Under the pieces are notes generated by a model, which was not told the origin of the DNA, ran no database searches, and was given only the letters and a program-made list of their open reading frames with translations. DNA of 64,000 nt from Fibrobacteria bacterium. Lineage in GTDB: Bacteria > Fibrobacterota > Fibrobacteria > UBA5070. This document shows positions 52,231 to 61,700 of the stretch, one piece after another (within the stretch, counting starts at the first letter, position 1; each line of letters begins with the position of its first letter). The position numbers and the translations under genes were made by a program. The stretch is from NCBI GenBank assembly GCA_020633825.1, contig JACKCV010000001.1:745001-809000 (forward strand), written 5' to 3'.

Positions 52231-53157
52231 ATGGTGCGCCCAGGAACGATCATCGGAGTTCTCACCGGACTGCTGCTTCTCGGAGCGGCCGGGGTCGGCT
52301 TGTGGTACTGGAACGAGCAAGTTTCGCCCCAGGCCCGCGGTTCCCAGTCGGCCGGAGCGCCTTCCGGGGAATCCGCCACCCAATTGGCCCAGAGGGTCCA
52401 AGCCCTCCACGACACCCTTCTCCTGCTCGATTCCCGTCTGCGGGAGGCCCAGCTCGACGAAACCGAGCCACCCGCGGAACTGGTCCAGGCGCAAGCCGCC
52501 CTGTGGGAGAGGTACACCTGGGCTCGCTCCCGCTTGTCGGCTGCCGCGGATGCCGGGGCTTCCACCGCCTCTCCTGCCGCCGTCGGTTCCACCGCCGTGG
52601 CTCCCTCCCTTGTACCCGCAGTCCATGCCGATCCCTCGTCTCCGCCGTCTCCTGAAGCCCCCTCCGATCAACTGGCCGCCATGCTTTCCCATCTGGCGAC
52701 CTGGCTGTGGGTGCTTGCCGGGGCGGGGGCCCTGCTGGTCGGGTTCCTGATCTGGATGCTTCTGCGGAAGCCTGTGGAGAAGGCTCCCTCCCGCCCTCTC
52801 ACCGAGCCCACCCTGCGCATGGATCGCAACGTCCGCATGCCCGTGTCGCGAGCCGACGAAGACCACATCCCCGTGCGCGAGCCCACCTTCACCCAGATGC
52901 GGGCGGCCCGTGGGGCTCCCGCCGTCACCGAAGCGGATGATCTGCCCGCAGCCCCCTTGCCCGAAACCGGTCGGCACGCCTGGGAAAACACCGTCAGCCA
53001 GCCTCAGCCGCAGATGGCACCCGCCGAGCCCACCGCCGTCCAGGATTACGTGGTCTCGATGGCCAAGAGGGGGCGGACTCCCGCGGAGATCGCGCGCAGG
53101 TTGCGCATTCCCCAGGACCAGGTCGACCTGATCCTGAAGTTGCGCCGCAACGCCTGA
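52231..53157 (+). CDS. Single-pass membrane protein with C-terminal HTH-like segment, flagellum-associated context
   Basis: This 308-residue protein has a helix at residues 5-27, a periplasmic coiled-coil region with Ala/Pro/Ser-rich linker, and a second helix (150-178, WLWVLAGAGALLVGFLIWMLL). The cytoplasmic tail is charged. The last 40 residues (YVVSMAKRGRTPAEIARRLRIPQDQVDLILKL) form a helix-turn-helix-like segment as in DUF2802/DUF6115-type proteins often found near flagellar genes. A FliK-like gene follows after 125 bases. The role is unknown. Confidence 0.65.
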   Translation: MVRPGTIIGVLTGLLLLGAAGVGLWYWNEQVSPQARGSQSAGAPSGESATQLAQRVQALHDTLLLLDSRLREAQLDETEPPAELVQAQAALWERYTWARSRLSAAADAGASTASPAAVGSTAVAPSLVPAVHADPSSPPSPEAPSDQLAAMLSHLATWLWVLAGAGALLVGFLIWMLLRKPVEKAPSRPLTEPTLRMDRNVRMPVSRADEDHIPVREPTFTQMRAARGAPAVTEADDLPAAPLPETGRHAWENTVSQPQPQMAPAEPTAVQDYVVSMAKRGRTPAEIARRLRIPQDQVDLILKLRRNA

Positions 53158-53282
53158 TCGGAATCCGCATGCGAACGCTCTTCCGGAAACGAATCCTGAC
53201 GGAGCGCCCTGCCGAGCCCGGTGTCCTCCTGCGCCCAGTCGTCGAGGGATGGCATGGGACGGGATCCGAAGGGACTTGAGCG

Positions 53283-55454
53283 GTGGACGTGCTTTCCGCA
53301 GCACGAGCGGCCGCCGCCGGCGGTGAATCTCCCCGACTGGAAGGGAAGATCGAGAGTTTCGATGCCCGCCGCGGATTCGCCGTGGTCCGCCTTCCCAATG
53401 GAGAATCCGTGGAGGCCAAGGGACGCCATCTCGCGACGGGAGATCGCGTCCTGCTCACCCGGGCCTCCGACGGGTCTTGGCAAGCCAAGGCCTCGACGCG
53501 ACTTTCGGCATCCGACCAGGCAGGGGTTGCCGCCCTTTCGGCCAAGCTCTCCGCCTGGTTCGATCCCGCGCTGGCGAAGGACCTGGCTCGCGCCGCCGCC
53601 ACGGGGGATGCTTCCACGCTGGCGGAGGTCTTCCGGAAGTGGCGGGGCGCCGGCACGGAGGCGGGTTCCCCGCCGACCATCGGATCCCGGAGGGGCGGCT
53701 CGACGACGCCGATGTTTTCCTTGGGGAACCCGGGGGGGGCGGCCCGGGGATCCTCGCCCTTGGAGATCCTCGCCGAACCCTCCCCCCACCGCTACCAGGT
53801 CTCCTTCGCGGGGCGCACCTTGGAATTGGTCGGGGAGTCCGGTCTGTCCCCGGGAGCGATGGGATTGTGGCGCGAGTCCACCCTCGATTCGGTGCTTTCC
53901 TTGTTCCTGCCCACGGAATGGGAGTCCTCGCCGTCCTCCCCGGAGTTGCCCCAGCGGATTCCAGCCGACGAGTCCGGGGCTCGTCGCCTGCTGGATCGCC
54001 TCGGTGTGCCGACACCTCCCTCCGGCGATGCCAGTTTGCGATCCCTGGTCCGGACCCTGATGCGGGCGGCGGTTCTTGTCTGGGAGGCTCCCTCCTCCTC
54101 GGCGGGGGACGGGATGCGGCCAAACGCCACCGAGCATCCCGCGCCTCTTCCCTCCGCCTCTCCGGGGGGCGCGTCCCCGGGCTCCTCGAGCGGCGGCACG
54201 TCCTCCCCGCCTTCGGCCGTCGCTGCCCGCCAGGGGGAAATCCTCCCCGTTCCCGATGGGGAGCTCGCCCCAAATCCAGGAGCGCGGCCTTCCACGGGTC
54301 CCCAGCAAACCTCTCTTTCCGGAATGGTTCCCGTGCGCACGCGGGCGGAAGCCTTGGAACTGGTCTTGCGAGGATTCCTGGCTCCGGCTCCCGCTCCGGA
54401 GGGAGAGGCTCTTCCCTCCGACTTCGTTCGTCCTGCGGAATCTCCCGTCACGCAGAGGCAAGCGGGTCTTCCGGCGGCGACAAGTCCCGCGGTTTCGCCG
54501 CATCCCGGGGCTTTCCCGTCTCCTCCGGTGAACCTCCAGGGGCCTCACGCCGGCTCCCTCCCCCTTCCCTCGAATGTGGACACCGGCTCCCGCGAAGTCG
54601 CCTCCATCCCGGTCCACACGAACCCTGCCCTCGATCCGGGGGGCTCCGGGGGGATGGTTCGCGAGCTTCCGGCCCCGACGGCGTTGCGCGTCCTGGTCGC
54701 GTGGTCGGTTTCCTCCGGGGAACCCAGCGATGAAGCGCTTCGGGTGGCTCTGGGGGGAGCCACGGGGCTTCCCGATTCGCTGGAAAACCTGGCGAAACTT
54801 CTCGACGCCGAGCCCGAAGGTTTTCCTGCGCTCACGCGGTTCCTGGCACCGTTCGGGAGCGATCGCCCGCTGCTCGTTCGCGACCTGGGCTTGGAGCGGG
54901 GACCGGATCCGGGCGCCGATCGTCTTTCCCAAGCGCGCAATTTCGCCGAAGCCTTGGTGCAGGATCTCGTCCATGCGCGTGCCGAAGGTCGAACCCAGTC
55001 CGTGGATGTCCTTCGCGATGCCATGAGGGCGCTGGCCGGAGAAGGGATGGTCAACGCCCGCGACCCCCAAGGGCAACCGATGGTATCCCCCTGGACCATG
55101 CCTCCCCACCAGGGAAGACCGGACTCCGGAAGGGTGGTGGTCCACGACCGGCGCCAAGGCTCGAAGTCCGCCGAGGAGAAGACGGTGGTGGACATTTCCA
55201 TGGATCCTTCGGGCCTGGGACCCGTGGAGGCCCACATGGAACTCCGTGGAGACGATCTGGACATCCGGTTTTCCGCCCTCGAGTCCACCACGGTGGAGAC
55301 CATCGAGCAGCACCTTCCGGAATTGCGTTCGCTCCTGGTCGGCTTGGGTTTCCAACCGCGGGAATTGGCCTCCGTCCCCGGGCGGGGAGCTCGTCCGCCC
55401 ATCGTCCCGCCGAAAGGATCGGCAGGGAAAGGCAGTCTGGACCTTCGCGCCTGA
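53283..55454 (+). CDS. fliK: FliK-like flagellar hook-length control protein
   Basis: This 723-residue protein starts at GTG 53283 with AAGGGA upstream. The long, low-complexity Pro/Ser/Gly-rich body (about 150-480) is typical of FliK. The C-terminal domain (about 620-723) has LGPVEAHMELRGDDLDIRFSALE and LPELRSLLVGLGFQ, the FliK C-terminal (Flg_hook) pattern that contacts FlhB. The N-terminal 60 residues (IESFDARRGFAVVRLPNGESVEA) form a small beta domain. The protein sets hook length by measuring with its stretched body. The only other possible flagellar gene in the window is its upstream neighbour. Confidence 0.78.
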   Translation: MDVLSAARAAAAGGESPRLEGKIESFDARRGFAVVRLPNGESVEAKGRHLATGDRVLLTRASDGSWQAKASTRLSASDQAGVAALSAKLSAWFDPALAKDLARAAATGDASTLAEVFRKWRGAGTEAGSPPTIGSRRGGSTTPMFSLGNPGGAARGSSPLEILAEPSPHRYQVSFAGRTLELVGESGLSPGAMGLWRESTLDSVLSLFLPTEWESSPSSPELPQRIPADESGARRLLDRLGVPTPPSGDASLRSLVRTLMRAAVLVWEAPSSSAGDGMRPNATEHPAPLPSASPGGASPGSSSGGTSSPPSAVAARQGEILPVPDGELAPNPGARPSTGPQQTSLSGMVPVRTRAEALELVLRGFLAPAPAPEGEALPSDFVRPAESPVTQRQAGLPAATSPAVSPHPGAFPSPPVNLQGPHAGSLPLPSNVDTGSREVASIPVHTNPALDPGGSGGMVRELPAPTALRVLVAWSVSSGEPSDEALRVALGGATGLPDSLENLAKLLDAEPEGFPALTRFLAPFGSDRPLLVRDLGLERGPDPGADRLSQARNFAEALVQDLVHARAEGRTQSVDVLRDAMRALAGEGMVNARDPQGQPMVSPWTMPPHQGRPDSGRVVVHDRRQGSKSAEEKTVVDISMDPSGLGPVEAHMELRGDDLDIRFSALESTTVETIEQHLPELRSLLVGLGFQPRELASVPGRGARPPIVPPKGSAGKGSLDLRA

Positions 55455-55616
55455 AGGGCATGGACCTTGCCGGGCGGGCCCTGAAATGCACTTTGCTCGG
55501 CGCCTCCCCGGGGGAGGGGAGACGGGGAGGAACAACCGGCCGCCACCGGCAAGGAGGCGAGGCGGAGCCTTCGCGCCACTCGGAACCCGGCATGGCGGTA
55601 GAGGAGAAACAATCGG

Positions 55617-56417
55617 GTGGATGATTCGACAGACATCCTTTGGAGGATGAGAGTGGCCTACCTCGGCACCCCGTTCCTGGGTTGGCAACGCCAGGAACAG
55701 GGGCTGACGGTCCAGGAGGCCCTGGAATCGGCGCTGGCGATCGCGTTGCGCCGCTCCACTCCTTGCATGGCCGCCGGGAGAACCGACACCGGTGTGCATG
55801 CCTCCGGGCAGGTCGTGCATTTCTCCGCCTCCGCCGGCATCGAGCCCGCGCGCGTCCTCAAATCCCTCGATGCGCTCCTTCCCCCTGGTGCGGCGGTGCG
55901 CGATCTCGAACCGGCAGGGGAGGGATTCTCCGCGCGGCACAGCGCCAGGTGGCGGGAGTACTGCTACCGGATCCGGATGCGACGCGATCCTCTCGCCGTC
56001 CCCAACATCTGGCTGGCGCGTCGTCGGTTCGATCCGACCTTGCTCGCCGAGGCCCTTTCCTGGTTCGAGGGGCGGCACGATTTCGCTCGCTTCTGCATTC
56101 CCCGCGACGACGGGAAACACACCCTCTGCACCCTGATGCTGGCCCGCGCCGTGGAGGTCCCCGACGGGGTGGATCTCTGGATCCGCGGCGACCGTTTCCT
56201 GCACCGCATGGTCCGTTCCATCGTCGGGTTCTGCATGGATGTCGCCAAGGGGAGTCTCGGGCGGGAGCACCTCGATCTCCTCCTGGCCGGCGAACGCGTC
56301 GATCCCCGGTTCTGGGCTCCCCCCGACGGACTCACCTTGGAACGAGTCGGATACGACGATTGGACCGAGCCGGAGCGACCAGGTTGCCCTCCGGGGTCGT
56401 ACGATCGTTTGGTCTGA
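55617..56417 (+). CDS. truA: tRNA pseudouridine(38-40) synthase
   Basis: This 266-residue enzyme makes pseudouridine in the anticodon arm of tRNAs. The catalytic Asp is in AAGRTDTGVHASGQVVHF. Also present are LGWQRQEQGLTVQEALE and FLHRMVRSIVGFCMDVAKG. Three starts are possible: GTG 55617 (GAGGAG ten bases upstream), ATG 55647, or GTG 55653, which has GGAGG at six bases. I give the longest. The C-terminal end is slightly longer than usual. Confidence 0.93.
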   Translation: MDDSTDILWRMRVAYLGTPFLGWQRQEQGLTVQEALESALAIALRRSTPCMAAGRTDTGVHASGQVVHFSASAGIEPARVLKSLDALLPPGAAVRDLEPAGEGFSARHSARWREYCYRIRMRRDPLAVPNIWLARRRFDPTLLAEALSWFEGRHDFARFCIPRDDGKHTLCTLMLARAVEVPDGVDLWIRGDRFLHRMVRSIVGFCMDVAKGSLGREHLDLLLAGERVDPRFWAPPDGLTLERVGYDDWTEPERPGCPPGSYDRLV

Positions 56418-56510
56418 TCGAAGGCATCCTCCCGAGGCCAGCCCCTCGACTTCCCTGTCCGAGGGGAGGCTGGCCCGAGCCGCGATGGGCGCCTATTTTG
56501 GAGGGTACCC

Positions 56511-57692
56511 ATGAAGCCTCGAACCACATGCCTCGTCTCGATCCTCGTCGCCTTCGCGGCAGGACTGGGGACGGGCTCCGCCCTCGATTCCCCGGCGACG
56601 CCCCCGATCTCCGAGAGCGCCGTCGCGACCGGCCCACGGGCCGCCGGGGAGCCGTCCCCGAATGCCCTCGCCCAGGAACGGGTCGCGCGGGAGCGATCCT
56701 CGGCGCTGGTCGAGGCCACCCGCGCCGCCAGCCCAAGCGTCGTGTCCATCGTGGTCACGTCCCGGCAGTTGGTGCGCAGCGCCTACCGGGATCCATTCTA
56801 CGAGCTGTTCTACGGCCCGCCGGATCCCCAGGTGCGGCAGTCCAGGTCCATGGGGTCGGGAGTCGTGGTCGATGCGCGCGGCTATGTCCTCACCAACCAC
56901 CACGTGGTGGAATCGGCCGCCGGCAAGGGCGCGGTGGCGGAAATCGTCGTGACCCTCCCCGACGGCCGCTCCTTTCCGGCGAAGGTGGTGGGGTCCGACA
57001 AGGACAACGACCTGGCCGTCCTGCGTGTCGAGGCCAAGGATCTTCCCGTGGCCACCCTCGCGCGCGACGTACCCGAGATCGGCTCTTGGGTCCTGGCCAT
57101 CGGGAACCCCTTCGGCTACCTGATCGACGACCCTCGCCCCACCGTCACCGCGGGAGTGGTCAGCGCGCTCGACCGAACCTTCACCCCATCTTCCGGCGTG
57201 ACCTTGCGCCACGTGATCCAGACCGATGCGGCCATCAATCCCGGAAATTCCGGTGGAGCCCTGGTGAACGCCGCGGGAGAGCTGGTGGGGATCAACACGT
57301 TCATCTTCACCGGCGGCGGACAGGGGTCCATCGGATTGGGGTTCGCGATTCCGGTCGCCCGTGCGATGCGGATCGTCGACGAGATCGTCCGATATGGTCG
57401 GGTCCGCGACTTCACCACGGGCCTGGTCACCGATCCCATGGCGGCACGAGCGATGGGGTTGCGGCGCGGCGACGGCGTTCTGGTGACGGAAGTCCAGAAG
57501 AATTCCCCCGGTGCGCGCGCCGGGGTGGCTCCCGGGGACATCATCATCGGAATCGATGGGCGCAAGGTGTCCGACCTGGAGGAATTGCGGGGAATCCTGC
57601 GTCTGTTCCGCGTGGGGGATCGCGTGCCGCTCAAGATCCGCCGCGACACGGAGGAACGGGACGTTTCCCTGGAACTCGCCGAAGCCCCCTGA
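56511..57692 (+). CDS. HtrA/DegP-type serine protease with one PDZ domain
   Basis: This 393-residue protein has an N-terminal signal anchor (residues 6-24). The trypsin-like domain carries the triad His in LTNHHVVES, Asp in KDNDLAVLRV and Ser in NPGNSGGALVN. One PDZ domain follows (residues about 300-390; GARAGVAPGDIIIGIDGRKV). This is the DegS/HtrA form of envelope protease that degrades or senses misfolded proteins. GGAGG lies seven bases before ATG 56511. Confidence 0.95.
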   Translation: MKPRTTCLVSILVAFAAGLGTGSALDSPATPPISESAVATGPRAAGEPSPNALAQERVARERSSALVEATRAASPSVVSIVVTSRQLVRSAYRDPFYELFYGPPDPQVRQSRSMGSGVVVDARGYVLTNHHVVESAAGKGAVAEIVVTLPDGRSFPAKVVGSDKDNDLAVLRVEAKDLPVATLARDVPEIGSWVLAIGNPFGYLIDDPRPTVTAGVVSALDRTFTPSSGVTLRHVIQTDAAINPGNSGGALVNAAGELVGINTFIFTGGGQGSIGLGFAIPVARAMRIVDEIVRYGRVRDFTTGLVTDPMAARAMGLRRGDGVLVTEVQKNSPGARAGVAPGDIIIGIDGRKVSDLEELRGILRLFRVGDRVPLKIRRDTEERDVSLELAEAP

Positions 57693-57858
57693 GAGGGCGG
57701 CCGGCCCGATTTTCACCGGATCTGGGGAGGGGAGGAAAACGGCTCCGTCTTCCTCCAGCGGCTGGACTTGGAACCGGGGAGATGTCCGCGGTGTGATCTT
57801 CCCCACTGGATTCCTCGGTGAACTTTCCGTTTGAAGCCCGGATCGTTATGATTGGGCG

Positions 57859-58758
57859 ATGTCCAAACTTTTCGCGGCTCTCCGAATCCGAGTGGTCGGG
57901 TTTCTGGTTCCTTGTGTTCTGATCCTCCCGTTCGCGGCTCCCCTGGGGGCGCTCGAACCAGCCGCGGGGGGAGGGATTCCTCCGTCGGAGGCGACTTCCG
58001 CGGATCGCCCTGTGGACGATTTCGGGGAGAACATCGCCGTGTCGGGTCCGACCTCCGAGCCCTCGGCTTCCACCACGTCGGCGCCGACCACGCCCCGAAT
58101 CCCGATGATCGCCGTCACGAATCTCCAGGCCCAGGGCGTTTCCGCCAGCGATGCGGCCGTCTTCACCGAGAGTCTGGGCGATGTTCTCCTGCGCAGCGGA
58201 ACCGTGCGGGTGATGGAACGCTCCCAGATGGACAAGATCCTGGCCGAACAGGGATTCCAATCCTCGGGGGCTTGCGACACGGCCGAATGCGCGGTGCAGA
58301 TCGGTCGACTCCTGGGGATCGACCAGATCGTCGTTGGATCGGTGGGCAAGGTGGGGGAGACCTACAGCCTCTCCGTCCGGCTCGTGGATGTGGCCACAGG
58401 CGAGGTGAGCAGGAGTTCCCGACGGATCCATCGAGGCGCCATCGACGACGTCCTGGAACGGATGGTTCCGGAGGTGGGGAACGAGTTGGTGGGCGCCGGG
58501 GGGGCGGCGAACTCCGATTCCGGCATCGAGGGGGGGCGATCCGGATCGAAAGCCGTCCAGATCGAAGGCGAATCTCGTTCCTCCGCCTGGCTGTGGTGGA
58601 CCGCGGGAGGCGTCGCTCTCGTCGGAGGGGCCGCTGCGGCCGTCCTCCTTCTCGCCGACGGCGAGGGCGCGAGTTCCGATCCGGGGACGGGTCCGAACGA
58701 GGACGAGATACCCACCTCGGCCGATCCCACCATTCCCGTGACGGTGACCCTGCCATGA
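57859..58758 (+). CDS. CsgG/LpoB-like envelope protein with C-terminal helix
   Basis: This 299-residue protein has a signal peptide or anchor (residues 13-31), a Ser/Thr/Pro linker, and a CsgG/LpoB-type domain (about 80-205): IPMIAVTNLQAQGVSASDA, VRVMERSQMDKILAEQGFQ, LLGIDQIVVGSVGKVGETY and VDVATGEVSRSSRR. A second helix (about 240-267) sits near the C terminus. Such domains assemble on outer membranes or activate cell-wall synthases. TATGAT (57847-57852) is a possible -10 very near the ATG, so the message may be leaderless. Its stop overlaps the next start by four bases (ATGA). Confidence 0.75.
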   Translation: MSKLFAALRIRVVGFLVPCVLILPFAAPLGALEPAAGGGIPPSEATSADRPVDDFGENIAVSGPTSEPSASTTSAPTTPRIPMIAVTNLQAQGVSASDAAVFTESLGDVLLRSGTVRVMERSQMDKILAEQGFQSSGACDTAECAVQIGRLLGIDQIVVGSVGKVGETYSLSVRLVDVATGEVSRSSRRIHRGAIDDVLERMVPEVGNELVGAGGAANSDSGIEGGRSGSKAVQIEGESRSSAWLWWTAGGVALVGGAAAAVLLLADGEGASSDPGTGPNEDEIPTSADPTIPVTVTLP

Positions 58759-61700
58759 ACCATTCGATGCGCGTCGCTTCCATCGCGGCTTTGGTGGCCC
58801 TCGTCTCCTGCCAGGAAAGGGCGGATTTCCCGACGGCATCCGAAACCTCCTTGCAGGTCTCCATCCTCGGGCGATTGCGCGCCAGTCAGGAATTGCCATC
58901 GGCGCAGCGGGTCCGGTTGCGGTTGTCCTCCAACGGCGCGGACTCCGCCTGGAAGGACACCTCCTACATCTCCGGGATGCAGCTTCGGCTGGGGGAGGTC
59001 GCGAAAGGGGACTCCTTCGCCATCGACGTACGCTCCTATTCCCTCCTGGCGGGGGACACTTCCTGGAAATGGTTCGCACGCATGGTCGGCAAGGCGGATT
59101 CGGGGATCGGCTGGCAGGTGGCCGAAGGGGACGCCAAGCCCATCGCTCCCGGTGCCGCCTACCTGCCGGACGAATCCTTCCCCGGCGACACCGTCAAGGT
59201 CCCCGAAGGATCCTGGTACACCACGGATGGTTCCAAGCCCACGGCCGGTTCGCCACGCTTCCCCCGCGAGGGTCTCGTGCTGGAGGATGGACAGATCCTG
59301 AGGATTCGCCCGCGGGAGGTCGTGCCGGGCACGGAGGATACCCTGTCCGGAGACTTGGTTTCCATCGACCTGCGTGCGAGCAATCAACGGCCCGCCTCCA
59401 TCCCGGGGAATTCCGCCACGGATTCGGTCCTGGGATCCCTCGATCGGATCGCCCTCGTCGGATCCGATTTCGAAGTCGTCTGGTACCGGTGGGAGATCAC
59501 CCCCGAGGATTCGACCAAGTACTGGACCCCCATCCTTGCCCGAAGCGGCTCGCTGACCTACTGGGCGTGCAACACGTTCGGCTGCTCCGACAAGGAGACG
59601 CGCGTCTACCGCATCGATACCACGAAACCGAGGGCTCCCTCCCTCTCCCCGTCCAAGGCCGTCTACCTGTCCGGCGACTCCTTGGAGCTCCTGGCGGACA
59701 GCGGCTTGGAAATCTTCGTACGGACAGACCTTTCGATGCCTTTCCAGCCTTACGACGCTCCCCTCGCCGTCGACACGATGCTTCAATCCCTCCAGGCGTT
59801 CACGGTTCGGCGAGGTCAGGATACTTCCTCGCTTCTCGATCGGGCGATCCAGGTCGCACGTCCGAAGCGACCTTGGTTCAGCGGCTCCGACACCACCCGG
59901 GATTCGGTGGTCGTGACCATCCATTCCGATCCGTCCGACTCCCTGACCCTGCGGGTCGAGGAGGAATGGATCCCGGCGGATTCGGGCCGGCGGATGGCCG
60001 TGGCGAGGGGCGACACCCTCCATGCGCAGGCGACCCGGGGCGATCTTCGGAAGGCCAATGTCTTCCTCCTCGCTCCCGATCCCGTCCATCCTCCGCAGAG
60101 GATTCCGTCCGACCGGGAGATCGGACCCGGGGATTCCATCGTCCTGCGAGCCGCGGAGGAGGGGGATGCGGTGTTCTACAAGGTCGACCAGGAGGATTGG
60201 CTTCCCTACCTCCGCCCCATCCATCTGGCTCCGGGTGCCTCGTACCACGTTTCCACCAAGGCGGTCTATCGCGGCGTCGCCTCCGACATCGATACCGCGA
60301 CCATCGCCGTTCGGGTCGAACCCGGATTGGACACCTCGACCACCTGCGATGGCGGATGCCTACCCGGCGACACGCTGCACCTGCGGGGGAATTCGGATTC
60401 CGTGCTCGTCGTCACGGGGACGGAATCCTGGCGGGCTCTTTCCTTGCCCGGCTTCCTGGTCTTGAAGACATCGGACACGATTCGCGTCCGTCCTTTGAAG
60501 GGATCGGACACCGGATCGGTGCGGAGTTTCGCCCTGAGGGTGGGGATCCTGCCCAAACCAACGGTGGTCCGCGTCTCGACGACCAGCTCCCACGCGATCC
60601 TCAGGATTTCGGCTTCCCGGGGGGCGGTCCGATACATCCTGGGCGATTCGGAGCAGATCCAGGACGTCCCCACGGAAACCCTGGAGGTTCCTCTCGACGT
60701 TTCCCTCCGGGCGTTCGCCGTCCTTCGGCAGGCGGTTTCGGATACGGAGACGTACACGGTCTCCGCCGTCCCGGCACCCGAATGCGATTTCCCCGTCGAC
60801 AAGCCCTACGATCCGGGCACATGGATCCATTTGCGGAAGGCCTCCGGCTCGGAGGAATCCGACATCCTGCAGTACAGCGTCGATGGCGGTGAAGCCTGGG
60901 CGGAGAAGGATTCGGTCCGACTTCCGGAAGGAACACTCACCATCATCGCCCGCGTGCGCAGGCCGGGGGAGGTCGAAAGGTATTCGTCCACTTCGACCTG
61001 GACCTTCGGCACGACCGTGCTGGTCGCACCGCTTTCCGATACGACCGTGTTCCTGCTTCGAGGGGACTCGTTGCCTTGGACCATCGGCAAGCCCGCGACC
61101 GCGGATGACATTTATTGTCGGATCGACTCCTCCGCCTGGGAGGCGTGCGGTGCATCGGCGGCCCGGGTCTCCGCTCTGGCGAAGGGGAGTCATGTCCTTT
61201 CGGTGCTGGCGGTCCGCGCGCATGGGAAGGTCCTCGTCGACTCCTCCCTCCACGAGATCGGCCTGGACGTCCTGGAGCTCGCGACTCCGGTGTTCCCTCT
61301 CGATTCGACGGCCCGCGACGCGAGGGACAATCGCCTGCGGCTCCTGGCCACGACGACCGACCAGGAGGAACTCGTCGTGCGCGTGAGTCGCGACGGGGTG
61401 GGATGGGTTCCGGCGACGCTTTCCGGCGACACCCTGGTGCTGGCCGATGCCAAGGGATCCGCGGGGTCGTGGCACATGGAGGCCTGGGTGACGCATGGGG
61501 GCTCCGGCCTGACCTCGGATACGGCGCGGGCCTTCCTGCGGCTGGTGGACCTCTCGGGAAGCTTGACGATGACCCCCCATTACCCGGACAGCGCGGTGAT
61601 CGCCTTCGCGGGATTCCTGGATGCCTCCGACGTGTGCAAGGATGAATCCGGAAATGCCCTGAGGATGTTGAGCAGCACCAGCGGCAGACGAGTGGTCGTG